From Verrucomicrobiota bacterium (GTDB lineage: Bacteria > Verrucomicrobiota > Verrucomicrobiia > Verrucomicrobiales > Verrucomicrobiaceae): a DNA stretch of 58,537 nucleotides. Numbering within the stretch: the stretch's first letter is position 1; each line of letters begins with the position of its first letter. Positions 1 to 7,887 of this stretch are shown here, in pieces. Below the pieces are notes generated by a model. That model worked only from the letters and a program-made list of their open reading frames with translations. It was not told the origin of the DNA and made no database searches. Location of the stretch: positions 1 through 58,537 of the forward strand of contig VFKE01000047.1 in the NCBI GenBank assembly GCA_009885695.1, given 5' to 3'. Both the position numbers and the translations under genes were made by a program.

Positions 1-386
1 AAGATCGAGAGATGCCGCAAACGGCTTGAGGAAATCAGTCCGGGTTGCACGAGCAGGAAGCGGCGCAAGGCGGCTTATAAGAATAGTTATTTCGGCGACA
101 GAACACTAGCGTTTCAAGGCACAGCCCGATTTTTGACGGTTCTATTTTCATTTTTAGGTTTAGCTTGCCGTTTTGGCGCACAAGCCAGCTCGGTTTGCCG
201 GAAAGAATAGTGACGGTATGTCTCAAACTCACCCTGCGGATGAATTTGGTTATTATTGGAACCCTTTTTTATTTCGCGCCCTTTCGCGTATTTCGCGGGT
301 AGTCCAATTCAGTTTCTAGGTTTATGGCTTACGCCTGTCGGCATAGGCACCAGTGAAGCGTGCGCCGATCGACATCGTGATCCCAT
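1..386. other. Stretch without a recognisable gene
   Basis: This stretch lies downstream of the M16 protease gene, which ends at 387. Short open frames exist on both strands, but none has a recognisable protein, a ribosome site or a plausible length. Bases 276-300 repeat a short TTTCGCG motif. A neighbouring gene may lie beyond the left edge of the window. Confidence 0.5.
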
Positions 387-2942
387 TCAACTTGGATGCA
401 CACGCACGGTGAATGCGTTCTCCTCCGCAAACCAGCGCGCGGCAACAGGCTTGATCTCCTTCGCGCTCACGGCCTCGACGATAGTGGGCAGCCGCAGATA
501 ATGTCCGTGACCGAGGCCGTTGAGCTCGTCCCAGCCGGCGCTGTCTGCCATGGCTCCGTTGCCCTGCTGCGTCCGGAGCCATGAGGCCTTCCAGGTCGTC
601 TTCGCGCGCTGCAGCTCATCGTCGCGCAAGCCGTTGGCCGCCAGATCAGCCACCTCTTTGCGCAATTCTTGTTCGACGTGATCCAGCTTGGCCGGATCGC
701 AACCCACATAAAAATAAAAGGCTCCGGCCCCGAGCGCATGAAACGCCTGGGTGCCCACGAAGTAGGCCAGCCCCTGCTCCTCGCGGATGCGATTGAACAA
801 TCGCGACCCCATGTCGCTGCAGGCTTCATCGATCATCGTCAGCATTGGCACCTCTGCGTCATGCAATCCAACCGTGGGAAACCCGAGCACCAGCACGCCC
901 TGCTCCTTGTCGAGCGTGAGTTCGCGCCGCACGGGCTTTGCGGAAATTTTCATCGGAGAAAAGCCGGCCGTGGACCTGGTTCCGGCATCCATGGATCCCA
1001 AGTATTTCTCCACCTGCTCCCGGATGCGATCCGGCTCCACATCGCCGAAGATGCTGATGACACCGTTCCGGCCCCGCACCGCCCGGTGCCAGGCCGCACG
1101 ACAACTGGCCTCGCTCAAGGCTGCCACGCTCTCCATCGTCCCCAAGGCCGTGCGCTCGTAAGGCAGCCCGGCGAATATCTCCCGGCGGACACGGCGCAGC
1201 CCAACGGTGAGCGGATCCTCCAACTCCTCCCGCAACGCGGCCTGCTGGCGCTTCTGAATTTTCGGCAGATGCGCACTGGGGAACGACGGTGCAAGCAGAA
1301 TCTCCGAGATCAAACCCAGCGCCAGGTTCTCGTCGCCTCGCATCACTTCCGCGCCCACATTGAGACGGTGGGCGTCGCCATTGGCCGTGAGCGCTCCGCC
1401 GCGATCTTCCAGCAAGGCAGCGATCTCCTCGTCGCTTCGCTGCTTCGTTCCCTTCGTGAGCCACTGCGCGCACACTTGCGTCACCCCGGCATCGGCCGCC
1501 ATCTCCACCGGCACGCCCGCAAGAAACTGTGCGCGAACCGAAACCAGCGGCAGCCGGGCATCATGTTTCACCAGCAGCGTCAGACCGTTGGCCAGTTCAA
1601 ACTTTTCAACGACACCCCGCTTCGTGGCCGCGCCATTTTTCGTGATTTTTGACAGCGTGCCAGTCGGATGCAGTGAGACCCGGGTGCAACGCTCTGCCAC
1701 GATGTATTTCCTGGCAGCGGAAATCATGTCGCTCACGGTGAGGGATTTCACGCGCTCCAGATAAGCGCGGTCATGGTCGAGATCGCCCACTGCGAGCCAC
1801 GAACTTGCCAGCACGGACGCCATGCCCCGGGTGGTGGTGCGCACTCGCAACGCACCGCTCAGCGTCATGCGCACCGCTTTGCTGAGTTCATCGGGCTTGG
1901 GACCATTCGTTCGCATTTCCTCAAGCACTCTCGCGATGGCCTCTTCCACTTTCTCGAGGTCCGCGGCATCTGCTTCCGCCTCGACCATAAACAGACCGCG
2001 CTCCAGCGCCGACCAGGTTCCAGCGCCGACATAATGCGCCACGCCCAGGCGCTCGCGCAATTCGATGATCAACCGTGAACTGCGGCCGCCGCCGAGCAGA
2101 AAGGCCAGGACATCAAGCGCCGCCTTGTCCTCGTGCGAATCACCCGGGATGTGCCAGCCCAGGGAGAGCCGGGCAATGTCAGTGGGAAACTCACACCGGG
2201 CCGAACGATGCGCCGTCTGCTCCGGCTCCTGCGGCATGACGACCGGCTCGTAGGCTTTTCTCTCCCATGAAGTAAAATATTTTTTCACCGACTCCATTAC
2301 CGCCGCTCCATCAATGCCGCCCGAGATGACTAGAAAGCAGTTGTTCGGCACATAATGCCTTGCATGAAAGCCCGCCACATCGGCACGCCCTGCTTGATTG
2401 AATACCTCAAGGTGGCCGATCACCGGATGCCGCATCGGATGCGCTCGAAATGCCGTGCTCTGAAGCAAATGCTGCACCGCGCTCTGCGGATCATCGTTTT
2501 CCATGGCAAACTCACGCCGGATCACCTCCTGCTCGCGCACCAGTTCACCGGCATCGAACAATGAACCGCGCGCCATGTCAGCCAGAATCTCCAGGTAGCC
2601 GTCCACCTGTTCCGCAACGCCGTCGATCCAATAGACCGTCCGGTTGTAAGTCGTGTAAGCGTTCACCTGGCCACCGCGCGACTGGATGTCCTGCGCAATC
2701 TGCGTCGCACCGCGCTTGCCCGTGCCCTTGAACATCATGTGTTCCACGAGGTGCGCCAGCCCGGCCCCGGTCCACTTCTCCTCGTGCAGGCTGCCGGCCT
2801 TGACCCAGAGCTGCACGCTGGCGACGGGATGCGCCTGATCCTCGGCCAGGATGATCTCCAGACCATTGTCCAGCGTGTGAAGTTGCGCGGTGTTGGGCGG
2901 CAGTGCGGGGGTGTCGTTCATTTTCAATTCCATGTCATGCAT
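387..2942 (-). CDS. M16 family zinc metallopeptidase, two-domain
   Basis: This is a pitrilysin/mitochondrial-processing-peptidase type (M16) zinc protease of 851 residues. The inverted zinc motif HLVEH is at residues 64-68, and the third ligand fits E144, 76 residues after H68, as in the family. The second half (from about residue 440) repeats the M16 fold, but the equivalent site reads GVTQVCAQWL and lacks HxxEH, so it is probably the non-catalytic partner domain. No clear signal peptide is visible. ATGs at codons 1, 4 and 8 are all possible starts; the one at 2921 has a GGA at a reasonable distance. The Minf_1886-like gene ends 3 bases upstream, so the two genes are probably cotranscribed. 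The family assignment is firm; the substrate is unknown. Confidence 0.93.
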   Translation of the reverse strand: MHDMELKMNDTPALPPNTAQLHTLDNGLEIILAEDQAHPVASVQLWVKAGSLHEEKWTGAGLAHLVEHMMFKGTGKRGATQIAQDIQSRGGQVNAYTTYNRTVYWIDGVAEQVDGYLEILADMARGSLFDAGELVREQEVIRREFAMENDDPQSAVQHLLQSTAFRAHPMRHPVIGHLEVFNQAGRADVAGFHARHYVPNNCFLVISGGIDGAAVMESVKKYFTSWERKAYEPVVMPQEPEQTAHRSARCEFPTDIARLSLGWHIPGDSHEDKAALDVLAFLLGGGRSSRLIIELRERLGVAHYVGAGTWSALERGLFMVEAEADAADLEKVEEAIARVLEEMRTNGPKPDELSKAVRMTLSGALRVRTTTRGMASVLASSWLAVGDLDHDRAYLERVKSLTVSDMISAARKYIVAERCTRVSLHPTGTLSKITKNGAATKRGVVEKFELANGLTLLVKHDARLPLVSVRAQFLAGVPVEMAADAGVTQVCAQWLTKGTKQRSDEEIAALLEDRGGALTANGDAHRLNVGAEVMRGDENLALGLISEILLAPSFPSAHLPKIQKRQQAALREELEDPLTVGLRRVRREIFAGLPYERTALGTMESVAALSEASCRAAWHRAVRGRNGVISIFGDVEPDRIREQVEKYLGSMDAGTRSTAGFSPMKISAKPVRRELTLDKEQGVLVLGFPTVGLHDAEVPMLTMIDEACSDMGSRLFNRIREEQGLAYFVGTQAFHALGAGAFYFYVGCDPAKLDHVEQELRKEVADLAANGLRDDELQRAKTTWKASWLRTQQGNGAMADSAGWDELNGLGHGHYLRLPTIVEAVSAKEIKPVAARWFAEENAFTVRVHPS

Positions 2943-2945
2943 CCA

Positions 2946-3338
2946 TTACGAACGCCGCTCCATGCGAAACGACTTGGTGAGTTCTTCTTCCAGCAGCACT
3001 CCGTCGGAAAAATCCTCGATGCTATCCGTCTCATTCTTTCCGAAGTAGCCCAGGGTGATGAAATTGTAAACCATCTCACCCACATGCTCGCTGCAGGTGA
3101 CGCCCCATTCACGCAGCACAAAAAAGGCCATGGGACCAAATTCTTTCAGCGCCAGATCACGGAAGCCGGCCAGCAGTTGCGGGCCGGCCACATGACGGTC
3201 CTCCGAATCCTCGCGATGCAGCATCTTGATGGTATGATCCAGCGAATCGCAAAGAAATGCATAAGCCTGCGGCGCGAAACGCGCGTCGCGTTCGCGCACT
3301 TCGCGCACGGCGATGTGGAAAGCGACAGTGTTTTTCAT
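2946..3338 (-). CDS. Minf_1886 family conserved protein
   Basis: A 130-residue acidic protein starting at ATG 3338 (MKNTVAFHIAV). The frame is open further upstream, but the extension is low-complexity and overlaps palindromic repeats, so the shorter start is preferred. I recognise it as the small family called Minf_1886, which is common in Verrucomicrobia and related phyla and has no known function. Conserved-looking blocks are the YAFLCDSLDHT and FGPMAFFVLREWGV segments and a GEMVYNFI motif. It has no signal peptide or membrane helix, so it is probably cytoplasmic. It sits directly upstream of the M16 protease and is probably in the same transcript. Confidence 0.75.
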   Translation of the reverse strand: MKNTVAFHIAVREVRERDARFAPQAYAFLCDSLDHTIKMLHREDSEDRHVAGPQLLAGFRDLALKEFGPMAFFVLREWGVTCSEHVGEMVYNFITLGYFGKNETDSIEDFSDGVLLEEELTKSFRMERRS

Positions 3339-3395
3339 GGCGGCAGGGATGCGGAACATGGCGCATGACGCAACGGGGTCAACTGGCAGGGGCAT

Positions 3396-3507
3396 CGCAT
3401 CCCGTGACGTGCTCGCCAAGAGGGTCGGCACCCCCTGCCGACTTATCATCACTTGCGCAGCAACGCATCCCGCGGCGTGCTCGCCAGCAAGAGCACCGCC
3501 CTCTTGA
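3396..3507. repeat. Palindromic repeat cluster with REP-like hairpin
   Basis: The 3339-3579 gap holds no credible gene. Within it, the block CGCATCCCG..GTGCTCGCCA occurs twice in direct orientation (from 3396 and from 3464). A hairpin GTCGGCA-CCCCC-TGCCGAC lies at about 3425-3443. CAAGAGGG (3418-3425) is complementary to CCCTCTTG (3500-3507). The hairpin resembles the two at 7229-7291. Confidence 0.55.
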
Positions 3508-3579
3508 CCGGACACCTTCGCAAATCCTTCCGGCGCCACGGCCCGCCGCTTCTGCTCAAACGTGACAACTGCAACTCCT

Positions 3580-4164
3580 TCAAGAATGCTCGCTCGACGC
3601 GCTGCTGGCCGGGGCGTGGGTCATCCCGCTCAACAGTCCGGCGTCGTCAAAGTAGTAAAGTGCCGCAGCGATGTTGGTGGTGTCTTTTCTCCAGCAAACC
3701 ATATCGGTGCCGTCGAGCGCTTTAAGTAACCGACTTGCCCAATTAAGAGAAATTTCTGAGGCTCCATAACGACCTAAGCAGGCCGTGATTGGGTTCACAT
3801 AAAAGTCTTCGTTGTCCCCAAATAAGCCAAGGGCTGGGTCGAAGGTGACACCTTCGCTCACGCCACTTATTTTTGCGCCTGCGCCAAGGAAAATCGTAGA
3901 ATTGTCATCCATTGTCCCGCCTGCAAGGGGGAGATAATTACCAAGGGCTGCGTTGATGTCGGCGCTTACGCCCGTCAAGGCCGAGCCGTCGCCATCGGGC
4001 GCGAGCGCACCGACCTGGGCGGGCGTGAGGCCCATCAAGGCCGAGCCGTCGCCATCGGGCGCGAGCGCACCGACCTGGGCGGGCGTGAGGCCCGTCAAGG
4101 CCGAGCCGTCGCCATTGGGCGCGAGCGCGCCACCGCCGATGATGATGCTTTTGATTTTTGGCAT
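3580..4164 (-). CDS. Phage tail-fibre/collagen-like repeat protein
   Basis: A 194-residue protein. After a short start (MPKIKSIIIGGGAL) come about three 20-residue repeats of the type GALAPDGDGSALTGLTPAQV (residues about 12-65). A motif NYLPLAGGTMDDNSTIFLG follows, which is typical of phage tail-fibre and tail-collar proteins, and then a unique 100-residue C-terminus. It lies at the distal end of the head-gene cluster, 4 bases after the preceding 105-residue gene. Mu-type phages have many tail genes between capsid and fibre; here they are missing, so this is either a deletion junction or a later acquisition. A structural role is inferred from the repeats and location only. Confidence 0.55.
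   Translation of the reverse strand: MPKIKSIIIGGGALAPNGDGSALTGLTPAQVGALAPDGDGSALMGLTPAQVGALAPDGDGSALTGVSADINAALGNYLPLAGGTMDDNSTIFLGAGAKISGVSEGVTFDPALGLFGDNEDFYVNPITACLGRYGASEISLNWASRLLKALDGTDMVCWRKDTTNIAAALYYFDDAGLLSGMTHAPASSASSEHS
3971..4135. repeat. 60-bp in-frame tandem repeat, about 2.7 copies
   Basis: Units start at 3971, 4031 and 4091 (cccgtcaagg or cccatcaagg) and are nearly identical, with differences at 4034 and about 4125. Sixty bases are 20 codons, so copy-number change keeps the reading frame of the fibre-like gene. This is an internal protein repeat, not a CRISPR: there are no spacers. Confidence 0.9.
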
Positions 4165-4168
4165 CGCG

Positions 4169-4486
4169 TTACCAGGCTTCGATTTCCAGTTCGACGGTGA
4201 CCGCCGCGCTAACTTCGTCGTCGCGCTTGATCTTGACCTCGGAGGCGTCGGTCAGACCGCGCACGATCCAGGCTTCACCGTCAGCCAGCGTGAAGTAGTC
4301 TTCCGGGGTGAGGACGTCCTCGATCAGTCGGGCCACACGAATGGCGACGCCGCTCTTGTTGTTGACGCACACTTGCCGGGCCGGGCCTTCTTCGGGTGAG
4401 ACCCATTGCGTGCCGTCCGCGGCATCGGTGGCCAGCCGCTTGAAGTGGGCTAGACCAGGGAAGAATTCTGTGGCTCCTGGGCGCAT
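4169..4486 (-). CDS. Small phage-type protein, function unknown
   Basis: 105 residues from ATG 4486 (MRPGATEFFPGLAHFKRL). A longer frame to 4570 would translate the repeat and terminator stem upstream (SFILPPSSFIF) and is rejected. The sequence has a short conserved-looking core (VCVNNKSGVAIRVARLIED, then FTLADGEAWIVRGL) and is predicted to be mostly beta. It lies between capsid and fibre-like genes, where Mu has small head-completion proteins; that role is a guess from position. It follows the capsid terminator, so its expression may be lower than that of the capsid gene. Confidence 0.5.
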   Translation of the reverse strand: MRPGATEFFPGLAHFKRLATDAADGTQWVSPEEGPARQVCVNNKSGVAIRVARLIEDVLTPEDYFTLADGEAWIVRGLTDASEVKIKRDDEVSAAVTVELEIEAW

Positions 4487-4497
4487 GGAAAAAATAA

Positions 4498-4527
4498 AGG
4501 ATGAGGGAGGAAGGATGAAGGATGAAA
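4498..4527. repeat. GGATGAAGGATGAA intergenic repeat
   Basis: The roughly 30-base string from 4498 differs by about one base from the one at 41809-41837 next to secY. Both contain GGAAGGATGAAGGATGAA. Finding it both in the phage remnant and in the ribosomal operon marks it as a dispersed genomic repeat. Confidence 0.7.
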
Positions 4528-4566
4528 AGAAACGAGCGGCCGCACAGAGGACTGTGCGGCCGCTCG
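4521..4566 (-). terminator. Intrinsic terminator after the capsid gene
   Basis: CGAGCGGCCGCACAG (4533-4547) and its exact complement (4552-4566) form a perfect 15-bp, very GC-rich stem with loop AGGA. Read on the minus strand, a T-rich run (TTTCTTTTC) follows. It begins 12 bases after the capsid stop codon. There is no T-run on the plus side, so it acts on minus-strand transcripts. Confidence 0.85.
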
Positions 4567-4578
4567 CCACTCTTGAGA

Positions 4579-5505
4579 TCAGCTGACCGTGCAGAGGCGG
4601 GCGGCAGCGGCGTTGGTCACCTGGACCTCCTCGCTCCAGTCGAAGCCTGCGACGTCCACGCGGCCGTCTTCACTCTGGTAGATGCGCGGGGCCATGTAAG
4701 CTCCCATCTTGCGGAAGGTCTTCATGAAGCTGCTGTCGTAGCGGGTGGGATTCGCGAAGGTCGCGAAGATCATGACCTTGCTGCCGAACATGAAGTCGAT
4801 GCTTTCGGCGTCGAGGTTCTTGTTCGAGTCCAGGACCAGCAGACTGACCTGCGAGTTCACGTTGGTAACGAACAGGTTCATCAGGTCCTGCGTGGTGGGA
4901 TTCACCGGCGTCTTGCTGCCGCTGACCTTGAACCGATCCTTGACGGACGCATGGTTCTTGATCTTGCGGAGGCTGGAGAAGCCGAAGAGGATGCGGATTT
5001 CCATCATGGCACCCATGCCCTTCGCGCCTTTGATGACGTTGCCGATTTCGGCATCGATCAAGTCGATGAGGTCAACGGTGCTGGTGGTGGAGTCCAAGGT
5101 CGCGCCGGCGGTGGCTCCCGCTGAAGCGAGGTCCAGCACGGTCTTCTCGTGATCCAAGCTGGCGAGCTGGGCTACGATGTTCGCGCCCTCCTTGATCACA
5201 TCCATCATGACGGCCTCGTCCTGCTCCAGCTTATCGACTGGGAAGTCGAGAGCGTGCGGCGTGCAGTTGTAGTTCTCGTCGCTGAGTTCGAAGCCAACTT
5301 TCGTCGCGCTGCCTTTCAGCGCGCGGCGGGTGTCGGGGATGGTGAGGAGTGTTTTGTCATTCCACTTTTTGAAGCGGCCGATGAGCTGAGCCACCGGAAC
5401 GGTGGGAGCGATGAAATCAGCCACGCGGCTGACGGATTGTTCTGCCGCGCCCTGGACGTAGGACGTGAGGAGCGGATTGGCGGAGATGCTGGCGAGTTTG
5501 CTCAT
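4579..5505 (-). CDS. Phage major capsid protein
   Basis: A 308-residue protein that I read as an HK97-fold major head protein of the Mu-like/E-type group. It has an N-terminal SISANPLLTSYVQGA segment, then VADFIAPTVPVAQLIGRF and FPVDKLEQDEAVMMD. A central stretch (TLLFGFSSLRKIKNH-like) and a C-terminal MGAYMAPRIYQSEDGRVDVAGFDW segment resemble capsid proteins that carry no separate delta domain. The size is right for Mu gpT (about 305). It is preceded by the decoration-like gene and protease, exactly the Mu order, and followed by a strong terminator. Family placement is by recognition; a profile search would settle it. Confidence 0.7.
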   Translation of the reverse strand: MSKLASISANPLLTSYVQGAAEQSVSRVADFIAPTVPVAQLIGRFKKWNDKTLLTIPDTRRALKGSATKVGFELSDENYNCTPHALDFPVDKLEQDEAVMMDVIKEGANIVAQLASLDHEKTVLDLASAGATAGATLDSTTSTVDLIDLIDAEIGNVIKGAKGMGAMMEIRILFGFSSLRKIKNHASVKDRFKVSGSKTPVNPTTQDLMNLFVTNVNSQVSLLVLDSNKNLDAESIDFMFGSKVMIFATFANPTRYDSSFMKTFRKMGAYMAPRIYQSEDGRVDVAGFDWSEEVQVTNAAAARLCTVS

Positions 5506-5582
5506 AGAGTTAGAAGTTAAGAGTTAAGAGTTAGGAGTTGGTCTGGCGGCGCTGCGACGCCGCCGTTGGTTGGTTAGTTGGT
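5506..5582. repeat. GAGTTAAGAGTTA repeat plus GGCGGCG hairpin
   Basis: Between the capsid and decoration-like genes lies GAGTTAGAAGTTAAGAGTTA followed by another GAGTTA unit. A short inverted repeat GGCGGCG-ctgcga-CGCCGCC follows at about 5545-5564. Similar GTTATGAGTTA strings occur at 6070-6100 and 40173-40290. Confidence 0.6.
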
Positions 5583-6071
5583 TCAGCGGGCGACTTTCAC
5601 GAGGGCGATGAGTGCATCCACCTTGTCGGCGATGGCTTGCACCTCGGCTTGAGTGGGCGGATCGGTGATGGTCAGCGCGAGCGCGGCCAGCGTGCCGACG
5701 GGTGCGATCTCAACGTCAGGACGGATGAGGACATCGCCCTCGCCGCTGGCTTTCGTTTCTTCGGCGAAGCCGAGACGAATAGCGGAGGCGGTGGGAGTGG
5801 CCTTGCCGGTCGCGGTGTCCAGATAGACTGCCGCGGCGTTGGTGTGTGCCAGCGCCGACTTGATGCGGATGCCGGCATTGCCGAGCGCTTGGATGCCAAC
5901 TTCGGCGTCTTCGATGCCGGCGTCGATCAGGACATAGGCTTTGGCCAGGGAGCCGTCGTGGAGCACGACTTGATCGTCAGAGTTGAGCATGACGACGAAT
6001 TTCTCCTTGAGGGAGAGGTCCGCACCAGCGGTGCGGCGGAGGATGGGGCCGGGGGCCGTGTTGTTTTGCAT
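5583..6071 (-). CDS. Phage head decoration-like protein
   Basis: 162 residues from MQNNTAPGPILRR. The pattern LVLHDGSLAKAYVLIDAG, then predicted beta strands, and a C-terminal helix (TQAEVQAIADKVDALIALV) suggests a small head protein. It sits between protease and capsid genes, where decoration or stabilisation proteins of DUF2190 type lie in many phages and where Mu has a small gene. It lacks any enzyme motif. The spacing to the capsid start (77 bases) contains dispersed repeats. Function is inferred from position and size. Confidence 0.5.
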   Translation of the reverse strand: MQNNTAPGPILRRTAGADLSLKEKFVVMLNSDDQVVLHDGSLAKAYVLIDAGIEDAEVGIQALGNAGIRIKSALAHTNAAAVYLDTATGKATPTASAIRLGFAEETKASGEGDVLIRPDVEIAPVGTLAALALTITDPPTQAEVQAIADKVDALIALVKVAR

Positions 6072-6116
6072 AATTAAGTTATGAGTTACGGGTTAAGGGT
6101 GATGGGTTCGGTTGGA

Positions 6117-7160
6117 TCAGACGGCGGCGACTTCAGCGTCCGCAGAGGCGAATGCCTGGGCGAAGGTGATGGGCTTGCCTGCGGCCTTCGCGGCGTCGCA
6201 CATGGCGGTGGCGCGGTTCTTGACGGTGGCGGCACGAGCGTGCTGCTTCTTGTCATCGAGCACCGGAGTGGCGGAGCCTTCGCGGTTGAAGACCGGCTTG
6301 CGTTCGGCGCGCGCTTCACGGGCGGCTTTCTGCTCGGCGGTTTCGGTCGCGGTGTGGTGGCCTTCGGTGAAGCCCTTAATCATCGCCAGACCGCCATCGC
6401 GGTTGGTCACGAGGAGAGACTTGAGTGTCTTGCGGAGGGTTTCGTCTTTCGGAATCGCAGCTTCGTTCGCGGTGATGGTGTCATCGGCGAAACGGTTGTT
6501 GATGGTTTCCAGTTCCGTCTTGAGCGTGTCAGCGCTCGCGGCCTTGGTCATCAGCTCGCTGATGCGGTTGAGCACAAGAGCGTCGGTGGTGGCTTCATCG
6601 AGCTTGAGGAGGAGGCACAGTTCTTTTTTCATGGTCGGTGTTTTGGGGTCGGGTTCGGTTTCTCGGTTGGTGACTGGCTTCGCATTGCGAAAGCCGGGAC
6701 GGTTGGTGAAGGACAGACCGACGAGCTGCGTCGGGCGGAAAAGACCCGCTTCGATTTCTTCGAGCGTGTCCTGGGGAAATTCAGGTGAGACGAAACGCAG
6801 CGTGCCACCGAGCACCTCGCGGTCGCCGGAGTTCGTCAGCCGTGGCTTGGCGTAAATGCCATCGGGGCGTTTCTCCGCCGTGGAGAGGTCGGCCCAGGCG
6901 AGGGCGTCGGTGCGCTTGGCGGGATCGTGCGATTCATGTTCGCGATCCATCAGCATCTCTGTTTGCGGGAGTGCATTGAGGATGGCGTCCATGGCGCGTT
7001 CGTCCACGAGCTGACGGACTGGCTTGTTGTTCGCGCCGGAGCCTATGGCGTAGCCGGCCGGCACGATCTGGATGAAGCCATCGGACGGGAGCGTGAAGGC
7101 AGCCGCATCCTTGGAGCGGTTGCAGACGGGTTGGAAGATGGCTGGCGTGAGCTTGGGCAC
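6117..7160 (-). CDS. Mu-like phage I protein (head protease/scaffold)
   Basis: A 347-residue protein with a GTG start at 7160. The N-terminal two thirds match the Mu gpI type: LPSDGFIQIVPAG, a MDREHESHD segment, GGTLRFVSPEF and VGLSFTNRPGF near residue 190. The last is the characteristic C-terminal edge of the protease domain, where the S/H residues of the assemblin-like protease lie. The C-terminal third is charged and helical (KKELCLLLKLDEATTDA onward), as expected for the scaffold part released during head maturation. Its neighbours are gpG-like upstream and the decoration and capsid genes downstream. It appears intact. There is no clear ribosome site before the GTG, so the exact start is uncertain. 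Confidence 0.8.
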   Translation of the reverse strand: MPKLTPAIFQPVCNRSKDAAAFTLPSDGFIQIVPAGYAIGSGANNKPVRQLVDERAMDAILNALPQTEMLMDREHESHDPAKRTDALAWADLSTAEKRPDGIYAKPRLTNSGDREVLGGTLRFVSPEFPQDTLEEIEAGLFRPTQLVGLSFTNRPGFRNAKPVTNRETEPDPKTPTMKKELCLLLKLDEATTDALVLNRISELMTKAASADTLKTELETINNRFADDTITANEAAIPKDETLRKTLKSLLVTNRDGGLAMIKGFTEGHHTATETAEQKAAREARAERKPVFNREGSATPVLDDKKQHARAATVKNRATAMCDAAKAAGKPITFAQAFASADAEVAAV

Positions 7161-7228
7161 GCACGATGATTAGTGATCGCCGAGTGGTCTGCATCGTGGC
7201 GCGTGAAGTGCGCGAAACATTAAATGAA

Positions 7229-7291
7229 GTGGGTCGGCAGCCCACTGCCGACATGGCTTGAATGAATGTCGGCAGAGGGCTGCCGACCCAC
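7229..7291. repeat. Paired REP-like hairpins (BIME-like)
   Basis: Two units, 7229-7254 and 7266-7291, are inverted copies of each other with one mismatch in 26 bases. Each is itself a hairpin: GTCGGCAG-CCCA-CTGCCGAC and GTCGGCAG-AGGG-CTGCCGAC. The pair starts right at the stop codon of the gpG-like gene (7291-7293). This geometry is that of bacterial interspersed mosaic elements mobilised by RAYT transposases; one such gene lies 1.9 kb away. Confidence 0.75.
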
Positions 7292-7887
7292 TATGCCTGC
7301 TTCAGCTTGCGGGTGATCCACGAATCGAACGCATTGCCTGCGGAGGTGCGCAGTTCATCATCGGAGGGCAGTGCCTTGGGATCAGCTTTGATGACCGCGC
7401 GTTTCACCAGGACATACATGACTTGGAGGATGCCGTTCTTGCCGGAACCTTTCTTCGCGAGAACGCCGATGGTGTTGCCGCTTTTGTTTTTGCCAGTTCG
7501 GATTGCCACCAGATTATCGAAGGTGGCAGCACGCAGACCGTAGGCTTCAGCGACGACGGGAATGGCGAGGGCTTTGCTCCGCTTGGGTGTGATGACGGCA
7601 CCGAAGACGTGCGGGTTCAAGCGCACATCATTCACCTGCACCGTCGCACCATCGGACTCAGGCAAGGTTACGACACTGTCGCGCACTTGACCCCAGAAGC
7701 CGGTCTTCTCGAAGCCGCGCGCATTCGGGATCTTGTTCTTCTTGCGGAAATGTTTCTTCAGCGTGTTGCCGACCGCGCGCGCCGCGATGATGATTCCTTC
7801 CTGTGGATTCTTTAACTGGACGCCCAGCGCAGTGATGTCCTGGAGCGCCTGGCGTCCGTCGATGTTGATGACCTTCCCGCCGATCAT
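7291..7887 (-). CDS. Phage virion morphogenesis protein, gpG-like
   Basis: 198 residues. It has the shape of Mu gpG/phage virion morphogenesis proteins: a helical N-terminus (AARAVGNTLKKHFRKKNKIPNA), then FWGQVRDSVVTLPESD and NPHVFGAVITPKRSKALAIPV, and a C-terminal SFDSWITRKLKQA-like helix. In Mu-like phages this family helps head completion or head-tail joining. The start overlaps the gpF-like stop by 4 bases, a typical phage operon junction. The stop codon is built into the paired REP-like hairpins, so the 3' end may have been remodelled by insertion. Family assignment is moderately sure. Confidence 0.6.
   Translation of the reverse strand: MIGGKVINIDGRQALQDITALGVQLKNPQEGIIIAARAVGNTLKKHFRKKNKIPNARGFEKTGFWGQVRDSVVTLPESDGATVQVNDVRLNPHVFGAVITPKRSKALAIPVVAEAYGLRAATFDNLVAIRTGKNKSGNTIGVLAKKGSGKNGILQVMYVLVKRAVIKADPKALPSDDELRTSAGNAFDSWITRKLKQA

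Noticed and set aside
35..232. A 65-codon minus-strand frame at the left edge
   Set aside because: Composition is uneven, no ribosome site or family is recognisable, and it ends without context.
669..1652. A 327-codon plus-strand frame within the M16 protease gene
   Set aside because: Antisense shadow with no motif, start signal or homology that I can recognise.
3971..4135. Regularly spaced repeats as a possible CRISPR array
   Set aside because: Units are contiguous 60-bp copies without spacers and are in frame with a protein.
4487..4570. An N-terminal extension of the small gene after the capsid
   Set aside because: It would translate the terminator stem and GGATGAAGG repeat (SFILPPSSFIF), a common artefact of this repeat.
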